From: Scolanthus callimorphus | Lineage: Eukaryota; Cnidaria; Anthozoa; Actiniaria; Edwardsiidae | Direction of reading: 5' to 3' | Assembly (NCBI GenBank): GCA_033964015.1 | Contig: JAWWUD010000052.1 | Location: forward strand, 558,001-622,000 | Length of the DNA: 64,000 nucleotides | Shown: positions 21,601 through 30,159 of the stretch, one piece after another | Layout: the number at the start of each line of letters is the position of its first letter | How positions within the stretch are numbered: the stretch's first letter is position 1 | The notes under the pieces: model-generated | Told to the model about the DNA's origin: nothing | Databases searched by the model: none | Seen by the model: only the letters and a program-made list of their open reading frames with translations | Position numbers and translations under genes: made by a program

Positions 21601-23507
21601 GTTTACAGGGCATTTATTAAAAACCTGCAAACTGGAAAGTAAGTCGCCATTTTGCGACTAGGTTGAAATTGTTGGTGCCAAACCCTATATCTAGTCGCCA
21701 TTGGCGACCATATTGTCATAAAAGTAAGTCGCAATTTTGCGACTAGGTTGAAATGTTTGATGCCAAACCCAAAATCGCTATTGGCGACCATAATAGTCGC
21801 AATGTCGTGGTGTTGATTCAAGCTTTTTATTGTTGTATTACCAGGAGTCTTGGTTGTACAGTTGTCGAGATGCTCTACTGTAAGCCTCCTCTGCAACTCG
21901 AGGGCCTGGACTCAGTACAAGCTATTTATAGGATCACACAACACAATGTTGCTCCACCAGAAGACTGCTCGAAGGTCACTCGATCATTCCTGGAATTGTG
22001 CTTCAAGTAGGTATTTCTGTATTCACTTCTACGCGAAGTTATTTCAAAATCAATCTATTTCAGAAAGTAAAGCGCAACACGGCATTATTATCGCATATTT
22101 TATTTTTCAATATGTAAAAGCAGGGAGTATGCTAGTTATGATGGTAATGGTATATGATGGTAATGGTATATGATCGTGGTCGTGATGATGATGAGAAGGA
22201 GGGGAGAGGAGGCGTGGGGGAAGAGAAACACAGGGAATTTCTGCAGAAACCCATCCATGGGAAAAGCTAAATCTCCCAAGGCACGGGAATTGGCATGGGA
22301 AGTGTTTGAAATTCACATTGGTAGTCTTTCTTCTACCATGGGGAATTCAGTCTTTCCCATGGTTGGGTTTCTGCAGAAATTCCCTGTGAAAGACATGGAT
22401 GGGGAGCACAAGAGGTCTAGGAGGAAGATTTGACAAGGGGAAGCATTTGGGAATATGGGGGACGACGAATTGAGAACAAAGAGGAGCTGAAAGGATGAGG
22501 GGGATTTGAGGACGAGGAGTTGATGAGGAGGACAAGAATAAGTGGATGATCCTACGTTTTCTGGAGACTCCTGAAATTTTAATTTCTTCCCTTGAAAATT
22601 CTGGAATTCAAAAGTAATTTCTAATCAAACTGCTGGAAAATTGAAACACTTGGAATTTGTTCGACGAAGGATGATTGAGAATGAGAAGAGAAGGGCGAGA
22701 AGGTGGAGCATTCGGAGATACGAGGAGGACATGAAGTTGCGAAGCTGGAAAAGAGGTAGTTGAATTGAGGGTGAGGAGTTCAGAAGAATGGGAATCTAAA
22801 GATGAGGAGAAGATGTTGAATACGAGTACGACGAGTTGCGGATAAGGTTGAGGAGCTGCGAAAGTGGAGGGGAATGTGGGGATGATGAGTTGATGAAGTG
22901 GAGCTAAGAAGAAATAGGAAGAGTAGTCGAGAAACATCAGAAGATGAGGAGTTGATGAGGCAGACGAGAAAATCCTGGAATTCAAAAGTAATTTCTAAGC
23001 AAACTGGGCTCTACCCCGGTTTAAGAACCTGTGTATTGTTCACAAGTTGCGTCACAAAGCTTCTTTTGTTTAGTAGAACGAATCATGATGAAATAAGAAC
23101 TAAACACAAAGGGGTCCTCTGGGAATGGTTCTTACACCGAGGTAAACCCGCAAACTGCTGGAAAACCGAAGCACTAGGGATTTGTTTATCGAATTCCATT
23201 TACACATAGCTTTTACCTCCCCAAAGCAAAAAATATTGTACTTTGTGTGACTCTAAATAACGTCTGAAAGAGTTGGATCTCTTGCATGTTTGGAGGGGAG
23301 GGTGTACGAGCTCTGTACAATTAGCCTTGTTCTCAAAATCCTAGATGGCGCACACCCAGCAACACACAGCCTGCAAGCAGGTTACAGTTCTATTGATAAC
23401 TAAAACCTTAATTATCACATTTGATTTGCAGGAGAAAGGTCGACAGGCCAACGGCCAAACAGTTATTGTCCCAAAGCGAGTTTCCGAGAACTTCGCCCTC
23501 AAAATGA
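1893..23507 (+). CDS. UEV domain-MEKK-like kinase fusion protein, 14 exons
   Basis: Exons: 1893-1961, 3950-4034, 5083-5156, 9274-9436, 11100-11253, 11346-13040, 14330-14454, 15245-15331, 17018-17155, 17836-17965, 20148-20217, 21112-21221, 21845-22006, 23432-23507; all have GT-AG borders. Exons 1-5 encode a TSG101-type UEV fold, with [19 protein letters not shown], a [10 protein letters not shown] run and [12 protein letters not shown]. Exon 6 is a Pro/Gln/Ser-rich linker of about 565 codons. Exons 7-14 encode a STE11/MEKK2-3-like kinase: glycine loop [12 protein letters not shown] lysine, [34 protein letters not shown] and a closing DRPTAKQLL. The exon 6 to exon 7 junction is in phase (G|GT), with no stop before the donor, which supports one gene. 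UEV domains lack E2 catalytic cysteine and bind ubiquitin or P(T/S)AP motifs; MEKKs phosphorylate MAP2Ks. Each of exon 4, exon 6 (three places) and the exon 11-12 region needs one extra base to stay open. Two adjacent genes or a pseudogene are the alternatives. Confidence 0.8.
3663..3843. mobile_element. Short palindromic MITE in intron 1
   Basis: Inverted ends TATATACCAAATCAGT and ACTGATTTGGTATATA enclose about 180 bp. No coding capacity. It lies 107 bp upstream of exon 2 of the UEV-kinase gene. Confidence 0.65.
4180..4430. repeat. Pyrimidine tract of degenerate TTCC/CATTCC repeats
   Basis: About 250 bp is nearly all T and C on the + strand, in degenerate CATTCCTTTATT-like units within intron 2. 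The long Ser/Phe/Leu open frames across it are composition artefacts. Confidence 0.75.
4439..4618. mobile_element. Palindromic MITE in intron 2
   Basis: The ends AGGGACGGACCATTA and TAATGGTCTGTCCCT form an inverted repeat around about 150 bp that includes a G-rich run (GGGGGGAGGGGGGAGGGGG). Similar internal wording (ACAGGGACGGTCAATTT) recurs at about 24735. Confidence 0.7.
5446..8806 (-). pseudogene. CR1/L2 endonuclease-reverse transcriptase ORF, frame-broken
   Basis: One polyprotein is spread over six open segments on the - strand: 8806-8084, 8207-7626, 7629-7027, 7090-6896, 6962-5715 and 5664-5446. Adjacent segments overlap or nearly abut, and each step is explained by one missing base, with no nonsense codon inside a domain. 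The order is N-terminal region, endonuclease, connecting region, reverse transcriptase and C-terminal domain. The product would nick target DNA and prime reverse transcription from the nick. As written it cannot make a full-length protein. It may be a recently active copy with sequence errors rather than an old relic. Confidence 0.85.
8462..8485 (-). other. 2A-like motif DVSTNPGP in the LINE ORF
   Basis: The translated LINE N-terminus contains D-V-S-T-N-P-G-P, upstream of the endonuclease domain. The 2A consensus is D-(V/I)-E-x-N-P-G-P, where the ribosome skips the Gly-Pro bond. Here the conserved Glu is Ser. 2A-like peptides are known from CR1-like retrotransposons of invertebrates. Whether this variant still works is unknown. 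Confidence 0.55.
8838..9012. repeat. Dispersed palindromic repeat with CAACTCTCCCGG arm
   Basis: Short inverted ends GGACGTCA and TGACGTCC flank a sequence resembling the better-preserved element at 40950-41139; both share CAACTCTCCCGG and CATATATTTACTGTAT-like stretches. It abuts the 5' end of the CR1/L2 LINE. Confidence 0.5.
9810..9893. mobile_element. Short palindromic element in intron 4
   Basis: GGTCCCTTCACACGGCGCGA near the left end is mirrored by GCGCGGTGTGAAGGGGC at the right end, 85 bp in all. No coding capacity. No other notable feature was seen in intron 4 between 9437 and 10640. Confidence 0.5.
10640..10945. repeat. Multi-arm palindromic repeat in intron 4
   Basis: At least five copies, in both orientations, of a CACACGGGCCGAT / GTGTGTGGCGGCC motif, plus a longer inverted pair around GCTTACGACA / GATGTCGTAAGCTCGTCG. 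This looks like nested or cruciform-forming MITE sequence. Open frames across it on both strands are mirror artefacts. Confidence 0.6.
12350..12790 (+). repeat. Coding minisatellite, ~156-bp (52-codon) units, in exon 6
   Basis: Three tandem units fall inside the Pro/Gln/Ser-rich linker exon of the UEV-kinase gene. The landmark ATGTTCCTCC recurs at 12391, 12546 and 12702, so spacing is 155 and 156 bp. In the frame that joins the kinase exon, each unit reads about [20 protein letters not shown], then [10 protein letters not shown] and a Gln-rich stretch. Unit 1 lacks one A (TCACAAATG against TCACAAAATG) and unit 2 lacks one T (CCAATTATTT against CCAATTTATTT). Each of these breaks the frame. Confidence 0.85.
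13574..13752. mobile_element. MITE with TTTATTATATAGAC ends, copy 1
   Basis: Terminal inverted repeats TTTATTATATAGAC and GTCTATATAATAAA. The interior is shared, in inverted orientation, with 52032-52215, including ATCAATTTGGAATA, a TACGAAGCTACATC stretch and TCCTCACTA near the middle. It lies in intron 6 of the UEV-kinase gene. Confidence 0.75.
13801..14121. mobile_element. MITE with ~64-bp terminal inverted repeats
   Basis: The left arm begins TACCGTCGATTTCATCTAAG and the right arm is its near-exact complement ending CTTAGATGAAATCGACGGTA (the right copy has GTTAG). The arms extend for about 64 bp, to GGTACC. No coding potential. It lies in intron 6, about 210 bp upstream of the first kinase exon. 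Confidence 0.8.
14596..14812. mobile_element. Mutator-like MITE, CTCGTACCCAGAGCTCC family
   Basis: Inverted ends CATTCTCGTACCCAGAGCTC and GAGCTCTGAGTACGAGAATA enclose 217 bp. It is flanked by the 9-bp direct repeats GGTTCAACG (14587-14595) and GGTTTAACG (14813-14821), which differ at one base. A 9-bp duplication is typical of Mutator-like elements. A second copy is at 63050-63271 and a split copy at about 51063-51350. Confidence 0.82.
14853..15105. mobile_element. MITE, AGAGCGG terminal family, copy 2
   Basis: The ends AGAGCGGTTTTCACATGACT and GTCATGTGAAATCCGCTCT form inverted repeats. The interior is rich in ATTGCAATTG and CCAATCA motifs. It lies between the Mutator-like MITE and exon 8 of the UEV-kinase gene. 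Confidence 0.8.
15448..15523. repeat. Short hairpin repeat
   Basis: GGCCATGTTGGATGTACA and GTACATCCAACATGGCC are exact inverted copies about 40 bp apart. Palindrome only; no coding capacity. Confidence 0.6.
15565..15698. mobile_element. 134-bp MITE with 9-bp target duplication
   Basis: The ends TAGACTGCTTGCAGCCCCTT and GGGGCTGCGAGCAGTCTA are inverted, with the homology reaching into CGCCGAACGTCC. The 9-bp CCCACAGCA is duplicated at 15556-15564 and 15699-15707. Termini and duplication length again suggest a Mutator-like origin. Confidence 0.8.
16347..16507. mobile_element. MITE with AAAGAGCC ends, copy 1
   Basis: The left end AGAGCCCGTGTCAGCC and the right end GGCTGACACAGGCTCTTT are inverted. 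The body is related to 56232-56462, sharing GCCACTCCTTTGTTATTG and ACGTAATTCGT in opposite orientation. The open frame across it is not a gene. Confidence 0.75.
16537..16990. mobile_element. Foldback element with three internal ~85-bp repeats
   Basis: The ends TATGCTAGTCCGAAGGTGAC and GTCACCTTCGGACTAGCATA are exact inverted copies. Between them are three tandem units of TTTATAACTAGTTTGGAGTC followed by TGACAACAAGTC, and then one inverted unit. The element ends about 25 bp before exon 9 of the UEV-kinase gene, close to its branch-point region. Confidence 0.8.
17918..18066 (+). repeat. Catalytic-loop exon end and its first intronic duplicate
   Basis: The last ~48 bp of exon 10 plus the start of its intron (about 95 bp in all) are repeated. 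The exon codes for [17 protein letters not shown] copy at 18011-18062 reads CTGGATTGCCTGCACGAAAA then GGGCTTTATTCACAGGGACATT, with the donor GGTATG replaced by GGCTAC. It therefore lacks a normal 5' splice site. Further decayed copies lie at 19455-19660. Confidence 0.8.
18953..19262. mobile_element. Palindromic MITE with CTGAATTATGCGCATAG ends
   Basis: AAACTGAATTATGCGCATAG and CTATGCGCATAATTCAATTTT are inverted ends, about 310 bp apart. It lies in intron 10 between two groups of exon-fragment duplicates and is part of the DNA that separates them. Confidence 0.7.
19455..19660 (+). repeat. Decayed tandem duplicates of exon 10 end plus intron start
   Basis: Two ~100-bp units resemble 17918-18010. 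The best reads GGTTACCTGCACGAGAGG then TACTTTATTCGCAGGGACAT and TAAAGGTAGGGGTCTCAATG, so this copy still has an AAAG|GTAGGG donor-like site. A third unit keeps only GCCCGATTACC and GTTGGTTCAGG. They are in the same intron as the real exon and 1.5 kb from it. Confidence 0.75.
19664..19785 (+). repeat. Dispersed direct repeat, copy 1
   Basis: TACTAGAACGAATCATGATG followed by GAAATAAGAACTAAA, GGTAAACCCGCAAACTGCTG and TTGTTTATCGAATTCCATTT matches 23074-23215 in the same orientation. The second copy has about 25 extra internal bases. Confidence 0.75.
19911..19970 (+). mobile_element. Solo CR1/L2-like 3' tail, possible SINE
   Basis: TTGTAAAGCACTTAGACC, AATTAAGCGCTATATAAACA and a T-run match the 3' end of the CR1/L2 LINE at 5205-5275 (TTGTAAAGCGCTTAGAAC, AAGCGCTATATAAATG). 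No reverse transcriptase is attached. Either a 5'-truncated LINE or a SINE that borrows the LINE tail would explain this. No tRNA-like head was recognised upstream. Confidence 0.55.
20301..20735. mobile_element. 435-bp palindromic MITE in intron 11
   Basis: CAAGAAATAGGGCAGCG and CGCTGCCCTATTTCTTG are exact inverted ends. Internal arms repeat CAGGCCTGACAGCCCTGACC-like wording in both orientations. Open frames rich in Leu and Ala on both strands are mirror images of the same palindrome. Confidence 0.82.
21224..21450. mobile_element. MITE abutting the exon 12 splice donor
   Basis: The left arm AAGCCCGGTGCACACTAGCT plus ACATAACGACATAAGG and the right arm CTTATGTCGTTATGTCGCAC plus GTGTGCACCAGGTTT are inverted over about 36 bp. 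The element starts within two or three bases of the exon 12 donor, so the donor hexamer GTAAAG is partly MITE sequence. Confidence 0.8.
21530..21830. repeat. Repeat shared with 57654-57790, with ~90-bp internal direct repeats
   Basis: GCATTTATTAAAAACCTGCAAACTGG and the following AGTAAGTCGCCATTTTGCGAC are found inverted at 57654-57790. Inside this copy, AGTAAGTCGC and GACTAGGTTGAAAT recur about 88 bp apart, followed by GGCGACCATA. It ends just before exon 13. Confidence 0.7.
22229..22388. mobile_element. Palindromic MITE in intron 13
   Basis: CACAGGGAATTTCTGCAGAA and TTCTGCAGAAATTCCCTGTG are exact inverted ends, with further pairing of CCCATCCATGGGAAA and TTTCCCATGGTTGGG. 160 bp. Confidence 0.8.
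22592..23010. repeat. Purine-rich block bounded by a direct repeat
   Basis: TGGAATTCAAAAGTAATTTC followed by TAATCAAACTG (22598-22630) recurs at about 22977-23007. Between them are about 340 bp of GA-rich sequence (GATGAGGAG, GATGAGTTGATGA). The long reverse open frame is a composition effect. Confidence 0.65.
23074..23215 (+). repeat. Dispersed direct repeat, copy 2
   Basis: Same sequence and orientation as 19664-19785, 3.4 kb away within the same gene, with an internal insertion near ACACAAAGGGGTCC. It probably reflects a mobile element or a local duplication. Confidence 0.7.
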
Positions 23508-23689
23508 TGTAGAGAAGGGAAGGCAGCGTCACCCAAATATAGTTTGTAATTTAAATCGACAACTCGTTTTGTCAAGACAAGTTAACATAGGCCAATTTAA
23601 GATATTTCTTTACCAGTAGTATTTTATTCGGAGGAATGGCGTTGAAAGGACCTTAGTCGCCGTGCCACATAACGCATCGGTTTGTTGCT

Positions 23690-23835
23690 TACAGCTGTTT
23701 TAGTCTAATTACTCAAGTGACTTTAAAGATTTTCGTCAAAGTAAATGCTGTCAATGTTATATTCACCAATTGGTGAATAAAGCAAAGTCTGACGAACATC
23801 TCAACCAATCAGCGCGCAGAATCGCTTGAGTATTT
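23690..23835. mobile_element. MITE with TTACTCAAGTG end and CACCAATTGGTG centre
   Basis: TAATTACTCAAGTGA at the left is mirrored by GCTTGAGTATTTATT at the right, with the palindrome TTCACCAATTGGTGAA in the middle. A related arm (ATAATTACTCAAGTGG, CTGCGCGCTGATTGG) is at 47183-47290. It starts 180 bp after the stop codon of the UEV-kinase gene. Confidence 0.65.
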
Positions 23836-24855
23836 ATTCTAAATTGAATTAGTTCATCAGAATCTCTTACTTCATGCAGATGTTTTGTATTTTTACGAGT
23901 TTGTCTCGCGTTTTGTATGGTAATTGTTTTAATACATGCAGACTGTAGAAAATATGAAGTACTTCAGTTGAAACCGCCATTTTTGTTGTCATCAAAAGTG
24001 GCGGCGATACAATGCATTATGGGTAGGATGAGCTGGCTCCTTGGAGTTACACAAGCTACAGCCTGGTGGAACTGGTTGACAGATGCAAAGCATCAATGTA
24101 GCTTTTTAGAATCCTAAGATTATTGAGGTGTAAGTCTGAAAAACTTTAAAAATAGTACAGAAACCTAGAAAAATATAGTAAAACTAGTATTTTTGACACC
24201 AAAAACTGATTAACACCTCAGCATTTCACTAGCTGAGGTTTTGTTTTACAAGTTGTATATAACATCACCCGTTTGGGTATAGGAAAATGAAATTTAATGC
24301 CAGGCGACTTTGCAGGCCGAAGGATCCTTTGCTAGTGGTTCATCAAAGTAGTATTTAAAAGTATGTTCTTGTAGCATATATACGATTTATATCAATTGTA
24401 ATAAAAAAATGCAAAAATGTAGTGGTATAATAGTATAGTAATGGGCAATTCAAGAAAGTAAATGTATCCCCCCACGGGCAGCATTTGGAAATTCCGAAGG
24501 GATGAGGGGGTTGAAAAAGAGCTCAGAATTCTGATTGCAAGGGGGGTTTTCGAAGCTGGATTTCTTGTCACAAGGAGGGGTCTGAAGATGTCCAACTTCT
24601 GAAGAAGTTTGTTATTTTTCAGTCTGCCAAAACTAGCGTTTTTCAGATAGAAAAGAACGTCATTTAACGCGCGGAACAAAAAGTATTCGCTGCAATATTT
24701 GATACAATACAATATATTTTTATTCACATTTTTACAGGGACGGTCAATTTTCAGGATACCACGAGATTTAATTGAGTAACTTATATATTAAAGACAACTG
24801 AAAATAAATGAGTAATTGAAAGAAATGTCTAGGGCCTAAATGAACCGTTAGGTTT
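23836..24855. other. Intergenic, only repeat fragments seen
   Basis: AT-rich DNA between the UEV-kinase gene and the L1-like element. It includes a GCCGCCATTTTTGTTG / AATGCATTATGGG fragment near 23965-24050 that resembles 55933-56233. No exon or RNA gene was recognised. Confidence 0.5.
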
Positions 24856-25015
24856 TCGGGTTAGACACTATTTTTTTTTTTTTTAATTGTCAATTTTTAT
24901 TGTCAATTTTTCTTATTACAATAACAGACGTATATACATAAAAAAAAACAGACATATGCAACACACACCCACACATATATGAAAATAAATAGACTATCAC
25001 AGAAATAATGAAATA

Positions 25016-28000
25016 TTACAAAGGTAAAAGATGTAAAAGAGGATCCCATTTTATATAATGGCTTGTTTGTTTGTTTTTCTTCGTGGCAATAGAGAACTCG
25101 ATATCTTTTATTTGTCTTACTCTTTTCCAAAACAAATCTAAGTTAGTGGAGGGTTTTAGATTTTTACAACGACAAAAGTAAATAAAACGTTTAGCAATGA
25201 TAAGAAGAAAATTAATGAGATTCTTGTGATCAATATCTTTTGTTATGCCTACTAACACTTCTATTTCTGAAAAACTATTGTGAAATATATTTTTATTTTT
25301 CAAAGAGTCCTCTATTGCCACCCAGAAAGTCTTTACAGACGCGCATCTGAAAAGTAAATGCTCGAGGGTTTCTTCCCAAGTATCACAAAAGGTACATAAC
25401 GGGGAATCTACTATTTTCATTTTATAAAGTAATTTATTTCCATATAAAATTCGATGTAATATTTTCCATTGAAATTCTCTGTGTTTCGTGTCGATTGTTG
25501 CTTTGAAAGGAAGGCAGTAGATCTCTTCCCACACAAAAGTGTGTCCAGGATTTAAACTTTGATGTCGGCTCAAAAGCAATTTTACTAATAAAAATTTTGT
25601 AAATATTTTTTGCCTTTAGATTTTTTAATTCTAGTGTCTGATCACCTATTTGGAAGGTTGTTTTTACGCTGCTATTGTTGTTGTTTGTCTTTGATTCATT
25701 GCTAGGAGAAGAATTTTGAAAAGCATGTTTCCAGTAATCAGGGAGGGATTGAACAATGCCATGTAATAGAAAATAATCAGATAAGGTTATGCTATCCTTG
25801 TACATGTTATTCAAAGTATCAAAATTAAAAAGTTTACCCTGCAGATCAAGAAAATCTTGAATTTTTATGATACCTGCTTTTGCAAGACGACTATTATAAA
25901 TTGGTTGTTTTCCTATCAGTATGTGTTTGTTATTCCAGATTATTTGATTCATGATAAAATCCTTTTCTTTTGGGGTTTCCCGAGACTCGTCCGTTGTCAA
26001 AAAAGACCATGCAACAAGCATTCTTTATAAAAACAAGGGAGTGATGATGGCAATAAAGTTAGAGGAAAATCACAGTCCAAGAAAAAGGGCCCCCCTAGAT
26101 GTTTTAAATGATGATGCAAACTAGTTTCCAAATACAAGGGTGCGCCTCTTGAAATCGTTGTAAAAATAAAACCCTTTGCGATTTTATTAACATTTCTATA
26201 TTTGGCATTTTTATTCCCCCCTTATCGTAATCACTAATAACTGCTTTACGTTTAACTTTGTCTGTGCCATTCCATAAAAAATCATACATCAGTTTTTCTA
26301 TGTCCCTACAAATTTCCGTATCAAAACATAACGTTGTTGCACGATATAAAACCTTTGGTACTATAAATGTCTTTAGAATCTGTACTTTTCCGAATACTGT
26401 TAGATTTCTCCACTTCCACAAATTTAAGACTTCTTTAATGTTTTTGAGAATCGATTCAAGGTTTAGTTCTCTTTTTACTTTTCTGTTATATGTAAAATGG
26501 ACCCCCAGTATAAGCATAGGTTCATCTACTTTTTCAATAGGCAGTGCTTCCTTGGCTTCATTGCAGCTCGCCCCTAACCACATAGCTTCCGTTTTTTCAT
26601 TATTAACAACTAATCCCGAAAGTTTGCCGAACCTGGACATAGATTCCATCAGGCGCTCGTATGATTTTTTATCATTAAGGAAGACCGTCATATCATCCGC
26701 AAAATACTCAACTTGATTTCTTTTTTATTTATTACAATTCCTTCTATTTTTTCATTTTCTCTTATATGATTCGCAAGAATTTCTAGAGCTATGATAAAAA
26801 GATAGGCGCTTAACGGATCTCCCTGGCGGACTCCGGATTCGACATCAAAGAACGCGGAGCAGTGACCGTTATTCATTACACAGCTCATCAAACTCGTATT
26901 AAACACTTTAACCCAGCTAACAAACGACTGCCCAAAATTTAGATAATTAAGAACTCTCATTAAAAACTTCCTGTTTAAAGAATCGAACGCTTTTTGAAAG
27001 TCAATCGCTACCATAAGTCCTTTTATTTTCTCAGAAGCCGTAAAGTCTAAGATATCATCGATTGATCTAACTGCATCATAAATCGATCTACCCTCGACGT
27101 AAGCATGTTGGTCAGGACTGATTAAAAAAGGTAGCACCTTCTTGAAGCGCAGAGCTAGCGCTTTACTCCCAATTTTGGCATCAACATTTATGAGGGAAAT
27201 TGGCCTCCAGTTTTTTAAAAATCTTCTATCTTTATCCTTTTTTTCAATTAGTTTTATAATTGCTTGTCGTTGTGAGTTGGTTAACGCCCCTTTTTCAAAA
27301 GCGCAATTGAGCGTCTCTACTAATTTGGTGCCCAGCAAGGGCCAAAAAGCTTCGTAAAATTCTATGGTCAACCCATCATTGCCTGGAGTTTTATTCTTTT
27401 GAAATTTCTGCATTGCATTAAAACATTCCGTAACAGTAAGTTTACCTTCGCATAATTGCTTATTCTTTTCTGTTAACGGTTTTGCATTTGTTGTTCCAAA
27501 AAAGTCTTCAAAAGCGTCCTCCTCTTCTTCGAGCTTATTTTTGTACAAATCCCTGTAAAAGGATTCGAGTTCTTTCAAAATTACTTTCGGGGCTGTTGTT
27601 AATTTATTTTCTTTAGTATATATTTTTCTTATCCACGTTTTTTTAAAATTGTGATTTTCCAGATTTAAGAAAAACTTGTTATTTTTTTTCTCCGTTTTCG
27701 TACCAAGATGCCCGTGATCTAACGATATTTCCCTGGGTAATATAATCTATCAATTTTTCGTATTCTAATCGAATCGTCTCAAGGTTAGCTGCAGTAGATT
27801 CAGATGGAGATTTATCATTTTCCTCTTCGCATTCTTTAAGATTTTTCCCTATTTCATTAAGCTTGGATTTCCGAAGCTTAGCTTTCTGTTTGCTATAGGA
27901 AATTGTATTTTCCCGGATTCTAAATTTTATAAAATCCCATATGACGCGTTCGTCGGAAATATCAGTTGCTTCCTTTAGCCAATGAGGATATTTACTAGTA

Positions 28001-28805
28001 ATAAGCGATATATAATTAGCATCATTAGCTAGGCTCGAGTTAAATTTCCAATACGAGGGACCTCGTCTTTGATCTGCTACTTGACTAAACTTTAGAAAAA
28101 TAGCGGAGTGATCAGATTTTATCGAGGGAATTATATCTACGGTTTCAATATCCTCTTGAAAATCATCGCTGACCATCCAATAATCTAGACGCCTTTGTCG
28201 TAACGGATTCTTCTGCCTCCATGTAAAACGTTTTAAAGTAGGATTTCTTAGACGCCAAATATCTACAAGGTCATGTTCCAAGTTCATGTCATTCACATCT
28301 TTAACCGATGTTTTTAGCTTAACAGTGTCATGATCGCAATCAAATGAGCTCATACAAATGTTCAAATCCCCTCCGAGTACTATATAGCTCCCCTCAAGCG
28401 AATTTCTTGCTTGCGTTAATAATGACCCTATTCTTTTATAAAATTCTGGCTGTTCTCTCTCTTTATCGGGAGCATAAATATTAGCCAATATTAAAGGTGT
28501 TTCTTGAACAAGAGCATTGATAATCACATACCTTCCATCCTGGTCGCATTGTACAGACTTCACTTTGTAATCCAAATTGTCCTTCACTAATGTAATTACT
28601 CCTTTGCTAGACCCACTTCCGTGCGAGAAGAACATGCTTCCTTTCCATTCCTTTCTCCACAAAGCTTCAACATTTTTAGTACTATGAGTTTCTTGCAAGA
28701 AGATTATATCGGCATTTTGCTTTTGAATCCATGTAAGAACAGACTTACGCTTAAAAGTGTCCCGAAGCCCTCGAGCATTTAGTGATACTAAGCTAAAATT
28801 AAGTG
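25016..28805 (-). pseudogene. L1/Tx1-like ORF2 (endonuclease-reverse transcriptase), frame-broken
   Basis: On the - strand, from about 28805: endonuclease start SLNARGLRDTFKRK, FLQETHST, LGGDLNICM and SDHSAIF. Then reverse transcriptase: NDGLTIEFYEAFW, PISLINVDAKI, VAIDFQKAFDSLN, GVRQGDPLSAYLF and the catalytic FADD at about 26700. Then the thumb and a C-terminal zinc knuckle CTFCDTWEETLEHLLFRC near 25340-25395. Open segments: 28698-27679, 27578-26688, 26691-26104, 26021-25434 and 25579-25016. One break falls in an eight-A run (about 27683) that would be open with seven As. Another lies directly before the FADD motif. No start codon is obvious upstream of SLNARG. Confidence 0.88.
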
Positions 28806-30159
28806 TTTTCGACTGATCGCTGAACTCTTGTGAAATGAATTATCATGCTAAATGGGATTCCTGTTCTACACCTTATTTTCAAAAATAACAAAAACAACAT
28901 CATAAAGACAAAGGCAGTTTGCGGACTATCCGTGTCGGCTATGTTCGTTTTGCCGCTAGGCTGATCACGATCAATACTCTAAAAATAGATGGAATTTTAG
29001 ACATGTGAATTACAAGTCAGTATGAGTAGAACGATATTTGCATAGGGAACAAAAAGCAAAATATGGAAAATCGGCCTTAGTCGGCAGCGGAAAAAAATAA
29101 TAAAACTTTCTACGCTAATTTATTTATTCTACTTGCAGCACATCGTCGATATAGAGCTTGTCTGGCTGTACTCGACTGAAATATGCTTTTTTCCCTTGTT
29201 TCTTAGCCTCTTTGAACTTCCCCACCCATTTCTTTCTGCGTTCAGCGAGCTGCTTCGGGAGATCAGCAGATACAGCCATCTTAGTGCCTTTAAGTTTTGA
29301 TACCCTCGAAAAAACTTCCTCTCGGTCTGGATAGCGTAAAAACCTTGCAATCAGCGGACGAGTCTTCCCTATCTCAAACTTCCCAATGCGATGGACTCGT
29401 TGGTACTCTATATCTCCAGCATCAACCATCTCTAACTTGGATTCCAGGAAAGCCTGCAAAACCTCTTGTGAATCCTCTGCGCCATCCGGCTTCTCTGGTA
29501 TACCGTAAAAACGGAGGTTTTCGCGGCGTATATATAACTCAGAATACAACAGCTCATCTCTCAGCTTCTCCACATCCCCCTTTGTATCGGACTTCACCAA
29601 GTTTATCATCCCCTTCATCTCTTCAACTTCGAGGTTGAGTCCTTGAACGCCATGTTCTATTGTGTCTACACGAGCGTTGGTGTTACGAACCGATTCTTTG
29701 AGGGAAGTAAAATCTTGGGATAGGTGGTCCACTTTAGTTTCTACTGTATTAGCGGAGCTCCAGCGCGGGCCGAAGGCCCGCGCTAGCGGAGCACCATACC
29801 TAAGAGAAAAACGTATAGTATACTATCGAGTTGATTTTTGAACGTCACGGGCATTGTGGATCTTTTTGATGACGTCATTGATGACGTAAGGGCACGTGAC
29901 TTTGGTATAGAGTTCCTCTTATGGTCTTTGAAAGTTTGTCCAAGTTTGGCTTCTAAAGAAGCTACCCTTCGGGAGATATGATTTTTTCTTTATTTTTCTG
30001 GTATTAAACCTATAGCGTACGCCGTCCGTCCGTCCGTCCGTCCGTCCGTCCGTCCGTGTACACATGGGAACCCTGTGGTATGCAAAGAAAAAATTATATC
30101 TCCTCAAGGGAACACGCTAAGACAACCATACTTGGGATATTTTGTCTATGCCACAAGGG

